Source of the DNA: Adiantum capillus-veneris
Lineage: Eukaryota; Streptophyta; Polypodiopsida; Polypodiales; Pteridaceae
Length of the DNA stretch: 64,000 nucleotides
Assembly (NCBI GenBank): GCA_014529385.2
Contig: CM043944.1
Location: 60,971,268-61,035,267 of the forward strand
Direction of reading: 5' to 3'
Below, piece after piece: positions 9,812 to 22,361 of the stretch (positions are counted from its first letter, which is position 1; every line of letters starts with the position of its first letter). The translations under genes and the position numbers were made by a program. The notes beneath the pieces are model-generated. The model did not search any database. It worked only from the letters and a program-made list of their open reading frames with translations, and had not been told where the DNA came from.

Positions 9812-12800
9812 AATATGGTGTGTTTGCGCAATTGCAACCAGGGGCTCGTTCAAGTAGGACCACCTAGCATCTGTTCGGAGGCGTTTGATTTCTTTCAGGA
9901 CTATGGGGTCAGTTTTGATATGGCTCTTGAGAATGGGACTAAGAATATGCAGATTTGCAGGGTCTTTGATACGTGATAGAGCTGTGTAGACCAGGCCATG
10001 AGATTGGATCCCAGTAGGGTCAAATGAAATTGTTGTCATTGTCAAGCCTTGGGATCTATGGATTGTGTGTGCGTTCACTGCTTGTATTGGGAGGTGTGTT
10101 CTTGAGACTAGGTTGAGTGGGTTCTTTCCTACTTGAAAGTCTTTCGTGACTTGAAGTATTGGTGTCCATTTTTTTTTTATGTTTGCATGGTAGAGATGTG
10201 CATTTTGGGATTGTTTTCTTCTCCCAATTGAGGTATCGAATAACTCCATCGAGGCTATCAATGATTGCGCTCTGTTGTTTGTTGTCTGGAAGATTCCATC
10301 CGCACCATTCACCAAACCATCAAGCACATTGATATTGCTAGCATAAAGTTTGACTATCATTTCTGGCTTTAGCTCAAGGATGGAGGATAATCCAGCAGTT
10401 ACTTGAGAATTGTTTGGAATGACTAGGTTCTTTGAGCATGTTTTGTGGAATTTGTCATGAGCCTTGATGATGTATGGTGTCTCTTGCAAGTTCTCAAAGA
10501 CTGTTTGGTTGTGCTTGGACTTTAGTTTATTTGTGAAGAAAAGATGAGGTGTTGTAAAAATGTCGAAGTTTTTGTTTGCAAATGTGTCATTGATAAATGC
10601 CAAGTCTCTTTGTGTTTGCTCTGCAACACATATCCTATTTAAGACCTCTATAAACAGTTCATTTGATTGGTGCATTGGTGTTGTTATCTCAGCGCATGTG
10701 ACATGTGTGTTCCAACTCGATGGTGTGAGTATGTCAAGTGTATTGTTTGTGTCGCTGAATATCCAACGATCGCGAATAGGGCTTGCTTGGCAAAGATCGC
10801 CACAGAAGATAACGTCTAGACCACCAAAGGGTTCATTGTGTTTGTGCTTTATAGATTGGAGTCTTGTCTCAGTAATACACAACAGCATGTTACCTATTAA
10901 GGAAGCCTCGTCAAAGACAACTAGTCTAAGGTTTGTGTGTGCCTGGGATAGGTCATTGAGGGTGTCGTTGGAAAGAGGGACCATCTCAGTCAGCATCAAT
11001 GGAAGGCGCAACGCAGAGTGAATTGTTGTGCCACCAACGTAAAATGTTGCTTTTCCTATATACGCCATCAACAATGCTATTGGAAGCTCAATATTCCCTT
11101 CTATCAAAGGTGCATAGTGCCGAACTAGGCCTTGGACGATTGCACGCAAAGTAAAGGTTTTTCTTGTTCCGACGTCTCCTGTTAAAAAGAAGGTGGATTT
11201 TGTCATTAGGGTATACTCTTTTTCGTGTCATGATATCATCGTAAAGATGTCTTTGCTCTATATTCAAACTCGTGACAATTGAGTGATATTCTTCATTTGG
11301 CATGCCAAGGAATCTGGATGATGTTGGTAGTTGAGTGGTATGATGCCTTGTGCATGGTAGGTCGAGATCAAGCTCATAAGTGAATCGTTCTTGTTGAGTT
11401 TCTTGTGAGGAGATTGAGCATGATGTTGATGATTCTTGATTGTTGATTTCTAGTTTTGTGAAAGGCTCCATGTTTTGTGCAATTGTAGCAATATTAGACT
11501 CATATCTCTCCCTCCAAGTTGATGTCAAAGCATCGAATGTGCATTCATCGCTTGTGAACGGCAAAAACAACAGACATAGTTGGTGGTAATGTCTCTCGTT
11601 GCTGATCTCCTTGTTGAAGTTTGTATATCTGATGATACGAGGCTTCTTGCACTTGTGGTGTGTCCCTTGTGAGATAGTGTAGTTGCTTGTATACTCTGCC
11701 AAGCAAAGATTTACTATGCTAGCTGGTCTTTTTGTATACTTTGTTATGAGATCATCAAAGAATATGTCTGTGTCATCAGGATGAAAAGTTTGCAAGGAAG
11801 TCTTCCTCTTTAACAATAGTGTTCTTTGGGTTTGGTAGTTTGCATTGATGAAGATAAATTGTCTACTTGTGCTATGCAATGGAAGAGATAGTGAAACGTA
11901 CGTTGCTTGTTGAGCTGTGATTTCTTGAGCATTGATCACGGCGCCTCCAATTTTCTTAAGGCACTCCATTGCGGGAAGACTCTCTTTCTTGCATTTGTCA
12001 AGGATTTTGTTGATTGCTTTGCTTGTGGTCGAATCTATTTTTGTCATGTATGATGTGCAGTATGCAGCAGTGTATATATCTTTTGGTTGTCTTTTGAGCA
12101 AAAGTGTTAGTTCTGAGCGATACTGAGAGTGTCTCAAGGTACATGTTTTCATCCATGCTTAAAGAGGATAACCAATCATTAAAACTCATTTCAGGGCAAT
12201 GTGGCAAAGCTGCAAGTTGGCTTTCAAGTTGTGTCCTTTTTGCAAGAAGCATGGATTTCTTTTTTTCACTTGGTCGTATCGGGCGCAAGATAGTCGTTTG
12301 CTGTGCAGGCGGTCTTGGAAATCCGAAACGGCGATGCTTCTTTTTCTTTTTGCATGTTCTTCGATGGGAATGGATTTGTACTTTTTGTAGGTCAACACCT
12401 AATTCATCTTTGTTACTTGAGATGTACTTATCAACAAAAGCAATCACTTCTTATTCATTAGAAATCCCAAGCTTTGGAGAATTGTCAATCCAAATTAATC
12501 CATGGTCATGTTGGCTTCCCCTATGCTGAAATTCAGTGACAAAGAAAAAATCCATGATTTGGCCAAGTATTTTTGAATTTCGTTTCAACTCTTTCTTGAG
12601 TGCGTTGAATCTATGGACATAGTATCGAGCTGTAGTGATAGGATCTACACAAACCAATGTGCGGATATAGTGTGCACTAGATTGGAAATTAGATTCATTG
12701 ATTTGTGGATTAAGCGTAGCAAGACATTCGTGCAATGGCTTCCATCTTTGCTCTACACATGATAGAGTGACAAAAAAGGTAGGCTGGCCTATTTGTCGAA

Positions 12801-14382
12801 TCATGGCGAAGACATTACGCATGAGTTTGGTCTTGTAATCTGATGACATTTGCAAAGATTCAAAGTCATGATATCCTAGCTGGGATGATAGTATTCGCTC
12901 AATGTTAGTGTTGTTCTGAACATCTTTTGCGCATAGTTGCATGCCTTGTAATTTTCCCTTGCGTAGACGCACCCATATAGAACCAAGCACCTTGCCGATT
13001 ATAATCTTCATCACTTTGAAGAACAAATTTTCAATATCTAAGGCAAAGCGTCTATCCTTGTTTTTGAGCTCCCATTACACCACCTTCAAGTAATTTTTTT
13101 TCGGAAGGTTTGCATAGGCTCTTCTTTTCCCAAAGAACAAAGCTGGAAATGATAATTCCTCGCAATCAGCATCACCGAATAGGCTCAAAGGGGAAAATCC
13201 TTCACAAGGTGTGACGCTATGGACATGTGCACTGTGATCGATGACTTGTTGTGAAGAATAGATGCCATGGACAAGGGTGTCTAAATGTTCATTCACTAAC
13301 TCATCAACCTCATCTTCTTCATGCAACACTACATCTAGACTCATATGAAAACTAGAAACCCAAGCTTCATTAATGGAGGCTTTGTGCTCTATGTATAAAG
13401 GGGTGCCAATAAAATCTTTCAATGCTTGGAGCACGTAAAAGGGACGTACACCACCACTAAGGTATGCATGGGTATACTCAAGTTTACACTTAATCTCCAC
13501 AAGGATTGCAGCGTGCTCATTACTAAAACGCGGCAAGATTGCTTGAATTCTTGTTAAGTCTGCCATGACATTAACGACACTGCCTCACAACCCAAACTGA
13601 CCCTCATAATTGAGTTCTCGTATTTGAGTGAAAGGAATGCGAAGTGATACAAGGCGTTTCTCAATTGCATTTAACAATGCAATGCTTCCAATACTTTCAT
13701 TGAGCAGAGAATGTGGATAACTGCAAAAGAGCGGCTTCCTTTGAGATTTCAAGCTTTGCTTGCACGAGAACCAAACTCTTTTGTCTGCAAAAGCAGAGTT
13801 AAATGTTTGCAATCCCATCAAGTTTTGGAGAAAAGATGCTTCGAGTAGACTCAAATGATGCAAACTCTTTTTGAACACAAGACTACCACAACTTAAACAT
13901 GCATATGCAGGAGTGTCTTGTATTTCCATTACATATTTCTGTTTCCTAGATCTTTTATTTGATTGAGGCACAACATTGTCTTCATGCAACATTTTCCATA
14001 TTGAGTAAAATTTGTTTTGAATTTGTTTCAAAGTGTAAGAAGAACAGACTTGTGTTCGAAATTGAGAAGCTATATGCAATGTTGTCTCATTTGGAAAAGT
14101 CTTCACAACATCAACCAATCTAGCGGCAAGATCTTTAGGCCAAGAGCAATGCTTACGTTTCTTGATTGAAGCCGATTGTGAAAAAACAAACAATCCACCT
14201 TGACAAATAAAGACCAACAAGCCATGAGAAGAGGAAGAAGATGCAACACAAGGATTAGCATTGAAGGAATGTTGGTGATTTTGTTCTTGAAACACATGAA
14301 CAATACATTGAAACTCCAAGACATGGCAAGCTAGAGTGATCAAATTGATTGAAAGCAAAGCAGAATTTGTTCTTGTACCCAT
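9193..14382 (-). pseudogene. Helitron (Helentron-like) Rep/helicase/endonuclease, degenerate
   Basis: Replicase of a rolling-circle transposon, nicking and unwinding DNA in the nucleus. Minus-strand domains in order: Myb/SANT-like segment (13987-14163); cysteine-containing DUF6570-like domain (about 13470-13914, with RIPFTQIREL); Rep nuclease with EFQHRGSQHDHGLIWI, a HUH motif (12487-12534); AFVDKYIS, with Tyr only at the second of the two usual positions; RRFGFPRPP; PIF1-type helicase with altered Walker A GDVGTRKTF (11156-11182), VVFDEAS, CGDLCQASPI, AHTIHRSQGLT and YTALSRI; and an EEP nuclease (9193-9811) with LNIVS, FQET, LGDFNIDI and LDHIWV. Lesions: stops at 13585, 13075, 12451, 9440 and near 9230 (at the final SDH motif), and frameshifts near 12115 and 11200. 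Full span is about 1,730 codons. The adjacent RPA-like gene shares the strand. The start at 14382 is the first in-frame ATG and may be replaced by a spliced one. Confidence 0.9.
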
Positions 14383-14760
14383 ACATTGGCAAACTAAAGA
14401 TTCAAGATATCATCAACATTACAACCCACACGCTCATCATTCCACAATTTCAGCCACACACTTGTGATATTCAAGTCTTGAGAACAAATTTTTGCAACAA
14501 TATGCTTGGACAGAATATTTTCTAGTGAATTGATAGAGATATCTACACCACATACAAACAACAATGCCCTTAAAACATCTTGATTACAAGAAGATTTCTT
14601 CCAAAAAGTTGAGTGGATTGAACATTGGATGCCATTTATACAAAAAACATTTTAATCGCCAAGAGATAATCCCGCCATAATACCTAGATACAAAAGGATA
14701 TTCAGCAAAATATGACCTTCTTAGAGGAGTGCAAGGCACATTAGCAAAGCTAGCATCTTC

Positions 14761-16443
14761 CTATTCCGATTTAAAGCTTGTTACATACCCCTGTGCATCA
14801 ATTGAGAAATGCCCAGCTCTCTTCATTCCCACCAAGGAAGCTTTCAAACTCACTAGATCGGTTTCATACAAATGCAAAAAAGAAGAGGGTAGGTGAAGGA
14901 CTTGGTCAACAATCTTCCCGTGCAAGGTGACGGAAATACCTTTATTGTCACGAGGAACCAGCTTTGCTTGAAGAGCAGGAACTTTCCAAATTTCAACAAC
15001 TTTGTTACAAGCGAAACAATGAGGATTTGAGCTTTGGCTGACTTGGGCAGATTTGTAAACTCCACAGAAATACTCCAATCCAACGTTGTTGATGTTAACA
15101 ACCTCAAGAGAACCGAACACCTGAAATTAACCTAAAGAAATCACACGATGCACAATCAATGCAGACAACCTACAAATAAGAACTCACCGTTTTTTCAAAT
15201 CCCATATTGGCAATTTGCTTAACATGGATATCTTTGAAAAGCAACTTCAATTGAGAGGGCAATGGCAGCAGAATAGTGACAGACAATGTGTTAGAGAATT
15301 GTTTGAAGACATTTATGTTGTGAGCCACACAATCATAAAATCCATTCTCTTTGACTTCATTGGATATGTTATAAAAGTCAACCTTTCGAGAAGGTACAAA
15401 CAAAAGCTGCAACAATAAAAAACAGTCAAAACACTATTAAGAAGACTTAGAGCTGCGTATAGAAGCTTACCGTTGCTCTATCAACATCAACAAGACCATC
15501 GGCAACAATAAGTCTAGTGCCACTACTGCCATCACTTTTGGCCATGTTCTCCACCTTGATAACAGTAAAAGCTACAGTAGGCACACCATCTTCAATTGAA
15601 GAAGTCCATGATAAGACAAGATCTTTTATCTTGTGCTCGGGAAAGAGAGTGAGCACAAAGTCGAATGAAGGAGCCTTCACAATAGATGTAGTTGCATAGA
15701 GAGCAAGCTGACAAGTGCCTCCATCACTAGGATTCTTTTTCCTCACAACAGGCTCCTCAATACGTAAAAAATCACCCACCACAAATGTGTTGACAAACTG
15801 TTCAATGTAATTTTTTGCCACAACAAAAGTGATAGTATGATGTGTAACCTTGTCCACAAGATCAGCCTTCAAAAATCTTCTGTAATTTGCTTTTTGGATT
15901 TTATATGTGCCATACTTTGCGAGCACCTTGCCAACAAAGACAAAACGATAGTTAATAGCATCAGAAAGCTCAAATATAAGAAGCTTAGGCACAGATTGAC
16001 TCAATGCCAATTGAGATCCAAAGGAATCAACTATAGGTATTGGCTCTTCTTTGATAGATGCTAAGCCCAACGAACGACTCACACCGGTGGAGGGAGTGGC
16101 AATCCCAGAAGAGCTAAGCGGTGTTCGCCCTACAACACATGGCACATGATACTATTATTATCAATTACACATTGGTTAGCCATAGAAATTGGAAACAAAG
16201 CTAACCTCTCACAGAAGCCATCCCTCTTGCAATACTAAGGGCCTTTTGAACAGATTTTGGAGACGTTTTCTTGAACTTGGCTTTGGGACTAAGCTTTTTA
16301 ACTGGTGAGTTTGGAGAATCCACTAAACTACTTGATGATCCAAGGCCCCCACTTTCAGACACAATTTCATGCAAGTTTTTAGTACTAGGAGCTGCACTTA
16401 AAGTTTCGAAGTAGTCATTTGCTTGAATTTGTAGTGAAAGCAT
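14761..16443 (-). CDS. RPA-like (replication protein A) Helitron accessory protein, four exons
   Basis: Four minus-strand exons join into one open frame of 491 residues: 16443-16206, 16129-15471, 15406-15188 and 15120-14761. Introns of 76, 64 and 67 bp all begin GT and end AG, and every junction keeps phase. Residues 1-135 are Ser/Pro/Lys-rich and low in complexity. From about 138 the pattern is that of OB folds (FVGKVLAKYGTYKI...FVVGDFLRI), followed by a second beta-rich region and a C-terminal one containing Cys407-x2-Cys410 (NPHCFACNKVV), reminiscent of the RPA70 DBD-C zinc ribbon. It would bind single-stranded DNA during rolling-circle transposition. It lies 378 bp upstream of the replicase on the same strand, and unlike it has no stop. 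A stop codon directly precedes ATG 16443; the same bases (TTATAG) could be an acceptor, so an upstream exon is possible. The RPA assignment is by pattern only. Confidence 0.62.
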
Positions 16444-17640
16444 CTATAATCAAGAGCAGATTCAAGACAATTTCCAAGACAAGCAAGACAACAAGACTCT
16501 TAAGCACCAAAAGAGGAAACGAAATGCAGAGGTTTATTACCATCCATATTCGAATCCATTGGGCCTTGCTATAGAGAGTAATGCTATCGCTTTGATAAAA
16601 GATGTGGCTGTAAAGTTTAAGAGACTGTACTATAGACGGAGTATAACTCTCAGCAAGAGTAATCTCAGAATAGGGAAGCTTGTAAAACGTGATAGTTCTT
16701 CAAAATACCTTTAGCTTTTATATACTTACAACTCAAAGAGTGAAACTTTATGCATAATCTTGAGTACTTCAAGAAAGATAGTTTGAAAGTTCCACTCAAA
16801 GGTTGGCAGTAAATGCATATTTTTACATTTGTTATCATCTATCATTATATAATATTGGGTCATGACCTGTACACTCCATAGAGAGAGAAAGAGAAAGGGC
16901 TCCTCTTTTCATTAATTCTACCTCGACTTTTGCGATAATAATAAAAGCTACAAACATAAATAAATTTTAACTCAACTATTATTAGAGAGAGGAGAGAGAG
17001 GAGAAGAGAGGTGCAGCCTAAATAAACTCAATTATTATTAGAGAGAGGAGAGAGGAGAAGAGAGGTGCAAGGCTGCAAATGAAATGAGAACTACAACTAA
17101 AGTAAATTAGGGCATCTAAAGAAGAGAAACTAAAAACTTAGAACTTTATAAAGATTTGAAGTAAATGATTCTAAATCACCACATCAAAACGGATTTATTT
17201 CCATTCTTACTTTACAATATTAACAATGAATCTTGAGATCATTGGATATAATATTCAAAGTTAAATCTTTTTTTTCTTACATTAAAAAAATAACCACAGA
17301 GCCATAAATTTTCAATGTCAAATCCCCAAACTCTAACCACATGCTTAGCTAGTCCAAATAATCCATCAATAGGATTAAATCATGGACCAAGATTGCATCA
17401 TAGAATGTGGAGCTAATCGTTTTAGATTAAAATCACCTTGACACAATACCAAAATAAATTTTCTATAGCAAACTAAAGCACAAAATCTATCAACAAAATA
17501 GACAAACTTCGAGAAATAAATAACTTCGAAAACATTGCCCTATTTTAAACTTTATCAACACCATAAAAGTTACATCTACAATCTTGAAATTATTCAGCCC
17601 GCAACATACTGTGCTTGACCTCCACATACAATCAGCCACC
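16444..17640. other. AT-rich stretch with a GA-rich tandem duplication
   Basis: No gene recognised. About 16980-17088 holds two copies of a ~58-bp unit (AACTCAA.TATTATTAGAG followed by GGAGAGAGGAGAAGAGAGG). It probably contains the 5' terminus of the Helitron, which I could not identify. Confidence 0.55.
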
Positions 17641-17789
17641 CAAACCATCCAATCCCGTCAATGGCTCCGTACCACCCTGCAAAAAATAGAGCAAAACAGT
17701 AAATAAAATAGCCAACTGAAATTAAAGCAACAAATTAAATAGAAAAAGCTTCTCTTTGATGCATACCGAAAATTAACACAAAGATGCCG

Positions 17790-18096
17790 TCGACAAGCCA
17801 CATACGACACCGAACCGCCATAGACCGGCAGGCGGGACGACACAGCAGAGTAGCGCAACACACCGCAGCAAAGCCGCACAGCAAACGGCCCGATCCACCA
17901 CAGACCGACGGAGAGGACGACAATGCAGCACGACAACAACAAAAACAGCTGCATCACAATAGATCGACGTCCAAGGTCCATCTCAGATCTTTGAAGGGGA
18001 CGTCCTAACAGAGCAGCAGAACCCCGATGCAAAGAGCATCACGGCACACAACAGAATGGCCCGATCCACCACAGACCGACGAAAAGGACGACAATG
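17790..18096. repeat. GC-rich tandem repeat, left part
   Basis: A ~170-bp unit (starting CCGATCCACCACAGACCGAC near 17890 and again near 18060) includes GACGACAATG, AGATCGACGTCCAAGGTCC and GGGGACGTCCTAACAGAGC. The copia A insertion at 18097 splits the array, which resumes at 23652. Confidence 0.8.
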
Positions 18097-18292
18097 TGAA
18101 GGAGTACGAGGGAGCGGAAGTGCGACACGAGAGAGAGTGCGAGAAGAAGAGCACGAGGATATGGTGAACTCTCTCTACTGTAATGTGTAGAGCATAGTGA
18201 GTTCTTATTAGGTTTTTACAAAAGAATATGTGTACATACCTGGCGGCCCGCCCACTTACCTGGGCGACCACATTGGGCTTTATACCCCAACA
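18097..18292 (-). repeat. 3' LTR, copia A
   Basis: 196 bp. In element orientation it starts TGTTGGGGTAT and ends CTTCA. It carries a 4-bp insertion relative to the 5' LTR. Confidence 0.95.
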
Positions 18293-18303
18293 ACCTCCCA
18301 CTT
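18293..18303 (-). other. Polypurine tract, copia A
   Basis: AAGTGGGAGGT in element orientation, directly abutting the 3' LTR; the plus-strand primer site for reverse transcription. The same sequence precedes the 3' LTR of copia B. Confidence 0.85.
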
Positions 18304-18381
18304 AAAGTCCAATGTGGTACTTTAAGTGTGAGAGAAGCTACTATACAAGCTAATATACAAGAGATGTAGAGAAGTGATGTA

Positions 18382-20575
18382 CTACCCTACACCTAACTGC
18401 TTGCGAAAATGCGCAAAGCTCTCTGCGGGAAGTCCTTTTGTCAGTAGATCAGCAGGATTTTCTGTGGTGTGAACTTTGACAAGCTGAAGTTGCTTATCCT
18501 CGAGCATTTCCCTGATGAAATGATACTTCACATCCACATGCTTTGTCTTTGAGTGATAAACTGGATTGCGAGCCAATTGTATAGCACTTTGACTATCACA
18601 ATATAACACAGGCATCTCTTCTTTGATTCCCAAATCTGTTACTAGTCGATTAAGCCAAATTGATTCTTTGCATGCCTCTGATGCTGCAACATATTCAGCC
18701 TATGTAGTAGACTGAGTAACACAATCTTGTAATCTAGAACGCCATGATACTGCTCCACCAGCCAATGTAAAGACATACCCTGACGTAGACCTTCGGTTGT
18801 CTAAGTCACCTGCATAATCTGAGTCTGTAAAACCCTTTACACTTAGCTCCCGACTCCCATAGCATATACGCATGCTCTTTGTAGCTTTCAGGTATCTCAA
18901 TATTCCTTTCACTGCCTCCCAATGTTTCTTGCCTGGGTTTGACATGTATCGACTTACTACTCCCACTGCAATTGCAATGTCTGGGCGAGTAGCAATCATT
19001 GCATACATCAAACTACCCACTGCAGACGCATATGGAATCTTATCCATTTCAGCCTGTTCTTCCTCAGACACGGGACAATCTTGTTTGCTAAGTTTCACAT
19101 ATGGTGGCAATGGAACACTCAATGCCTTTTCCTTCTCCATATTGAAACGTTGCAAAACCTTGTCAATATACTCTGTTTGACATAACCAAATCAACTTCTT
19201 TGATCTATCTCTCTCAATGCGCATACCAAGTATATGACTTGCCTCGCCCATGTCTTTCATGTCAAACGATTTTGCCATCTTTGACTTCAAAGCTGAAATT
19301 TCTTCCAAGTGCTTGCCAGCAATCAACATGTCATCCACATACAAAATAAGGATCAGCCAACTGCCATCCTTAGCCTTCTTTGTATATAGACAGTGATCGA
19401 ACTCACTACGTTTGTAGCCTTGAGAAAGCATAAACTTGTGGAATTTATGGTACCATGCCCTCGGTGATTGTTTTAAGCCATAAAGACTCTTTAACAACTG
19501 GCATACCCAATCTTCCTTGCCTTTCTCAACAAACCCTTCTGGCTGTTGCATGTAAATTTCCACATCTAAATCACCATGCAAGAACGTTGTCTTGACATCC
19601 ATTTGGTGCAACACCAAATCTAATATGGCAACCAATGCAAGAAAGCATCTCAATGTAGTCATCTTGACCACCGGAGAGAAGACTTCATCAAAGTCAATGC
19701 CTTGTTCTTGCTTAAAGCCCTTGGCAACAAGCCTTGCTTTGTACTTTGGCTGACTATCATGAGCGGTGATCTTATACCTGTAAACCCATTTACAAGGTAG
19801 AGCCTTTTTGCCCTGTGGTAATTTAACTAGCTTCCATGTCTTGTTTTTATGCAGAGCTGTCATCTCTGACTGCATGGCCAATTGCCAATTCCCGGAGTCC
19901 TTCATTTGCACTGCTTCCTTGTAAAATGAAGGCTCCTTGCAATCACTCAACATGACATAGTTCATAGATGGAACAAACCTATCAGGAGGTTGCGTGATAC
20001 GTCCAGATCTATGCACAATAGGTGGCTCAGGCTTAGCCACAACCTGTGGTTCCACTCTATTTTGTCCTTGCTCCTCTTGAGCCCTAACATTTTGTCTTGC
20101 ACGTGCAGGTCCATCTTCTTGGAAGACAACTCTTCTAATCTCCTCAACCCTCTCTGGTTTAGAATGATATTTGGATTCATTAAAGTGAACATCATTGCTG
20201 CGGAAAACCTTTCTGGATTCGGGATCCCAAAGTCTGTACCCCATCTCACCAGAATTACCATAGCCTAGAAAGATGCACTTTCTACTCTTTGGCTCAAGTT
20301 TGTTCCTAAATTCCTTTGGAACGTGAGTATATGCCTCACAGCCAAAAACTCTGAGATGCTTGTATGAGGGCATTTTGCATGACCATACCATCTCTGGCAC
20401 TGAATCCTTCTGCAAAACCTTGCTAGGAGATCTATTTACAAGATGAACAGCTGTTGATACAGCTTCGGCCCAAAACCCATTTCGCAGTTGTGCATTAGAC
20501 AACATACTTCTGACCTTCTCTTGTATGGTCCTATTCATCCTCTCAGGAACACCATTTTGAGGAGTATATAAGGAG
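18382..20575 (-). pseudogene. Copia A integrase C-terminus, reverse transcriptase and RNase H
   Basis: The long open frame 20538-18700 encodes the integrase tail (MNRTIQEKVRSML...FWAEAV, VFGCEAYTHVP), then RT with KWVYRYKI, FDEVFSPVVKM, QMDVKTTFLHGDL, the catalytic YVDDMLIAG, and SLMYAMIATRPDI, then RNase H through SDYAGDLDNRRSTSGY. A TAG at 18702-18700 sits where a Glu codon is expected, just after TQSTT. The same frame then continues to the proper end at 18382 (YCDSQSAIQLARNP, LTKGLPAESF). With one nonsense codon in the RNase H and a frameshift upstream, full-length pol cannot be made, though the RT core itself is open. Confidence 0.92.
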
Positions 20576-21176
20576 CAGTAAGTTCACGTTTTATACCTTT
20601 TGACTCACAAAAGTCCTGAAAGGCCTTTGAAACATACTCTCCACCATTGTCAGTGCGTAAGCATTTAAGCTTCTTGCCACTCTGATTCTCCACAAGTGTC
20701 ACTAACGTTTTGAAAACACTAAACGCTTCATCCTTGTGCTTGAGAAAGTAAACCCATACTTTTCTCGAGTAATCATCTATAAATGTCATAAAGTAAGAAG
20801 CTCCCCCTACAGATAGGTTAGGCATAGGTCCACACAAATCACTATGAACAAGTGCCAACTGTGTATCTCTTCTACTGCTTCTATGCTTATGTGGCTGCTG
20901 TGTTTGCTTACCATACAGACAATGTTCACAGAATTCAAAATCATTAAATGAAAAGCCAGGCAGATAACCAGAACGAGACAAGATTTCCATTCCCTTCTTG
21001 GACATATGTCCTAACCGGCTATGCCACAAAGAAACGTTCGGCTGCTCGGTTACATTGATTACATTTTTAGAGACATTTGATACATAAATCATGTAAAATC
21101 CTCCAGACTTTACTCCATGTGCTACTGTCATAGAACCCTTGGATATCTTCCACATGTTCTGTCCAAAAATGGTGAC
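20535..21176 (-). pseudogene. Copia A integrase (N-terminal and catalytic part)
   Basis: The frame carries the zinc-binding region (LWHSRLGHMS, FCEHCLYGKQ) and catalytic-core landmarks FIDDYSRKVWVYF and LRTDNGGEYVS, i.e. two of the DDE acids. Near 20564-20570 a 2-nt TA duplication shifts the frame just before the third acidic region (TAPY...), ending the protein prematurely. The in-frame TAG at 21179-21177 separates it from gag-protease. Confidence 0.9.
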
Positions 21177-22361
21177 CTAGCCAGCATCATCAAGTAAACC
21201 TGTGTTGATCAAGCTCTTTGTAATTGCGGGAACATGTCTCACATTCTTCAGCGTGAAAGACAAGCCATTCTGAAACTTCAATTGAACATCTCCAACACCT
21301 AAGATCTCACATGTTTGCCCATTGCCTAGCCGAACATGATCTTTAGTGGTCACATAAGAGGTAAACCACTCCTTGTTTGGAGACACATGAAGTGATGCCC
21401 CTGAGTCTATAATCCAGTCACTCAGTGCATTTCCATCAGATGCTGTAAGAAGAGCTGAGTCCATTGTATTCTTCAAGAAGTAGATGTCTCCTGACACTAA
21501 ACTGTCATCCTCTGCAACAGTGTTTGTCACATTTATTTCTTGAATCTTCACTGAGGACTTGTTCTTCTCACCATGGTCTTCAGCTTTCTCTTTGCCTTTT
21601 TCTGCTTTCCATTCTCTGCAGTCTCTTTTCATGTGACGCTTCTTGCCACAATGGTAGCATTTTATGTCACTCTTGCCTTTAGCACTGCGAGACTTGCTAC
21701 GAGACTGATTCCTCTTTCCACCTTTGTACTTTTCTTTGGTCCTTCCCCTGACAACTAAGGCTGTTCCTTTGCCTTTGTCCATTGTCTTTCTATTGGTTTC
21801 TTCAGTAAGCAGACTTCCTTCTACACCTGCTATGTTCAAACCATCTGGAGGTGCTGAATTACTCAAAGCTGTGCGAAAAGTGTCCCAACTTTCCGGCAAT
21901 GTGATCAACAGGAACATAGCTCTAACAGGTTCATCAAACTTGACACCTTGAGCTGACAACTGACTATAGATTGTGTTGAATTCATTCAGATGATTGGACA
22001 TAGGTATCCCTTCTTTCATCTTCAAGTCAACAAGCTTCTTAAGCCAGTATACCTGTGAAGCTGCACTCTGCTTCTCATAAAGATCACTCAGCTTTAACCA
22101 TGCTTGATAAGCCGGCATCTCGTCTGCTACATTGAAGTAAACGCTTTCTGCCAAAGTCAGCATAATGGTAGAAAGTGCCAATTCATCCATTTCGCTCCAT
22201 TCATCTTCGTCCATATCTTCTGGTTTTATCCCCTTGAGCTTTATAGGTTTTATCTGCTTCTTTTGTACCAACACGTGTCAAATGTGCTTCTTCCACAATG
22301 GGAAATTGGTTCCATCCCGCTTCTTGATATTGTAAAGAGCAGTGTCCTATGATCCAGCCAT
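21177..22361 (-). pseudogene. Copia A gag-protease
   Basis: Expected ATG at 22361-22359. TAG at codon 5 (22349-22347) and TGA at codon 28 (22280-22278) break the N-terminus, after which the frame is open to 21177. Visible: the gag core (ELALSTIMLTLAESVY, LNEFNTIYSQL), a basic region, the zinc knuckle CYHCGKKRHMKRDC and the retropepsin WIIDSGASLHVSPN with active-site DSG. The frame is ended by a TAG followed at once by integrase sequence in the same frame, so the original gag-pol was a single polyprotein. Confidence 0.92.

Noticed and set aside
10560-11021. A 153-codon plus-strand frame and a similar one at 12104-12529
   Set aside because: Both are antisense shadows of the Helitron helicase and Rep coding regions.
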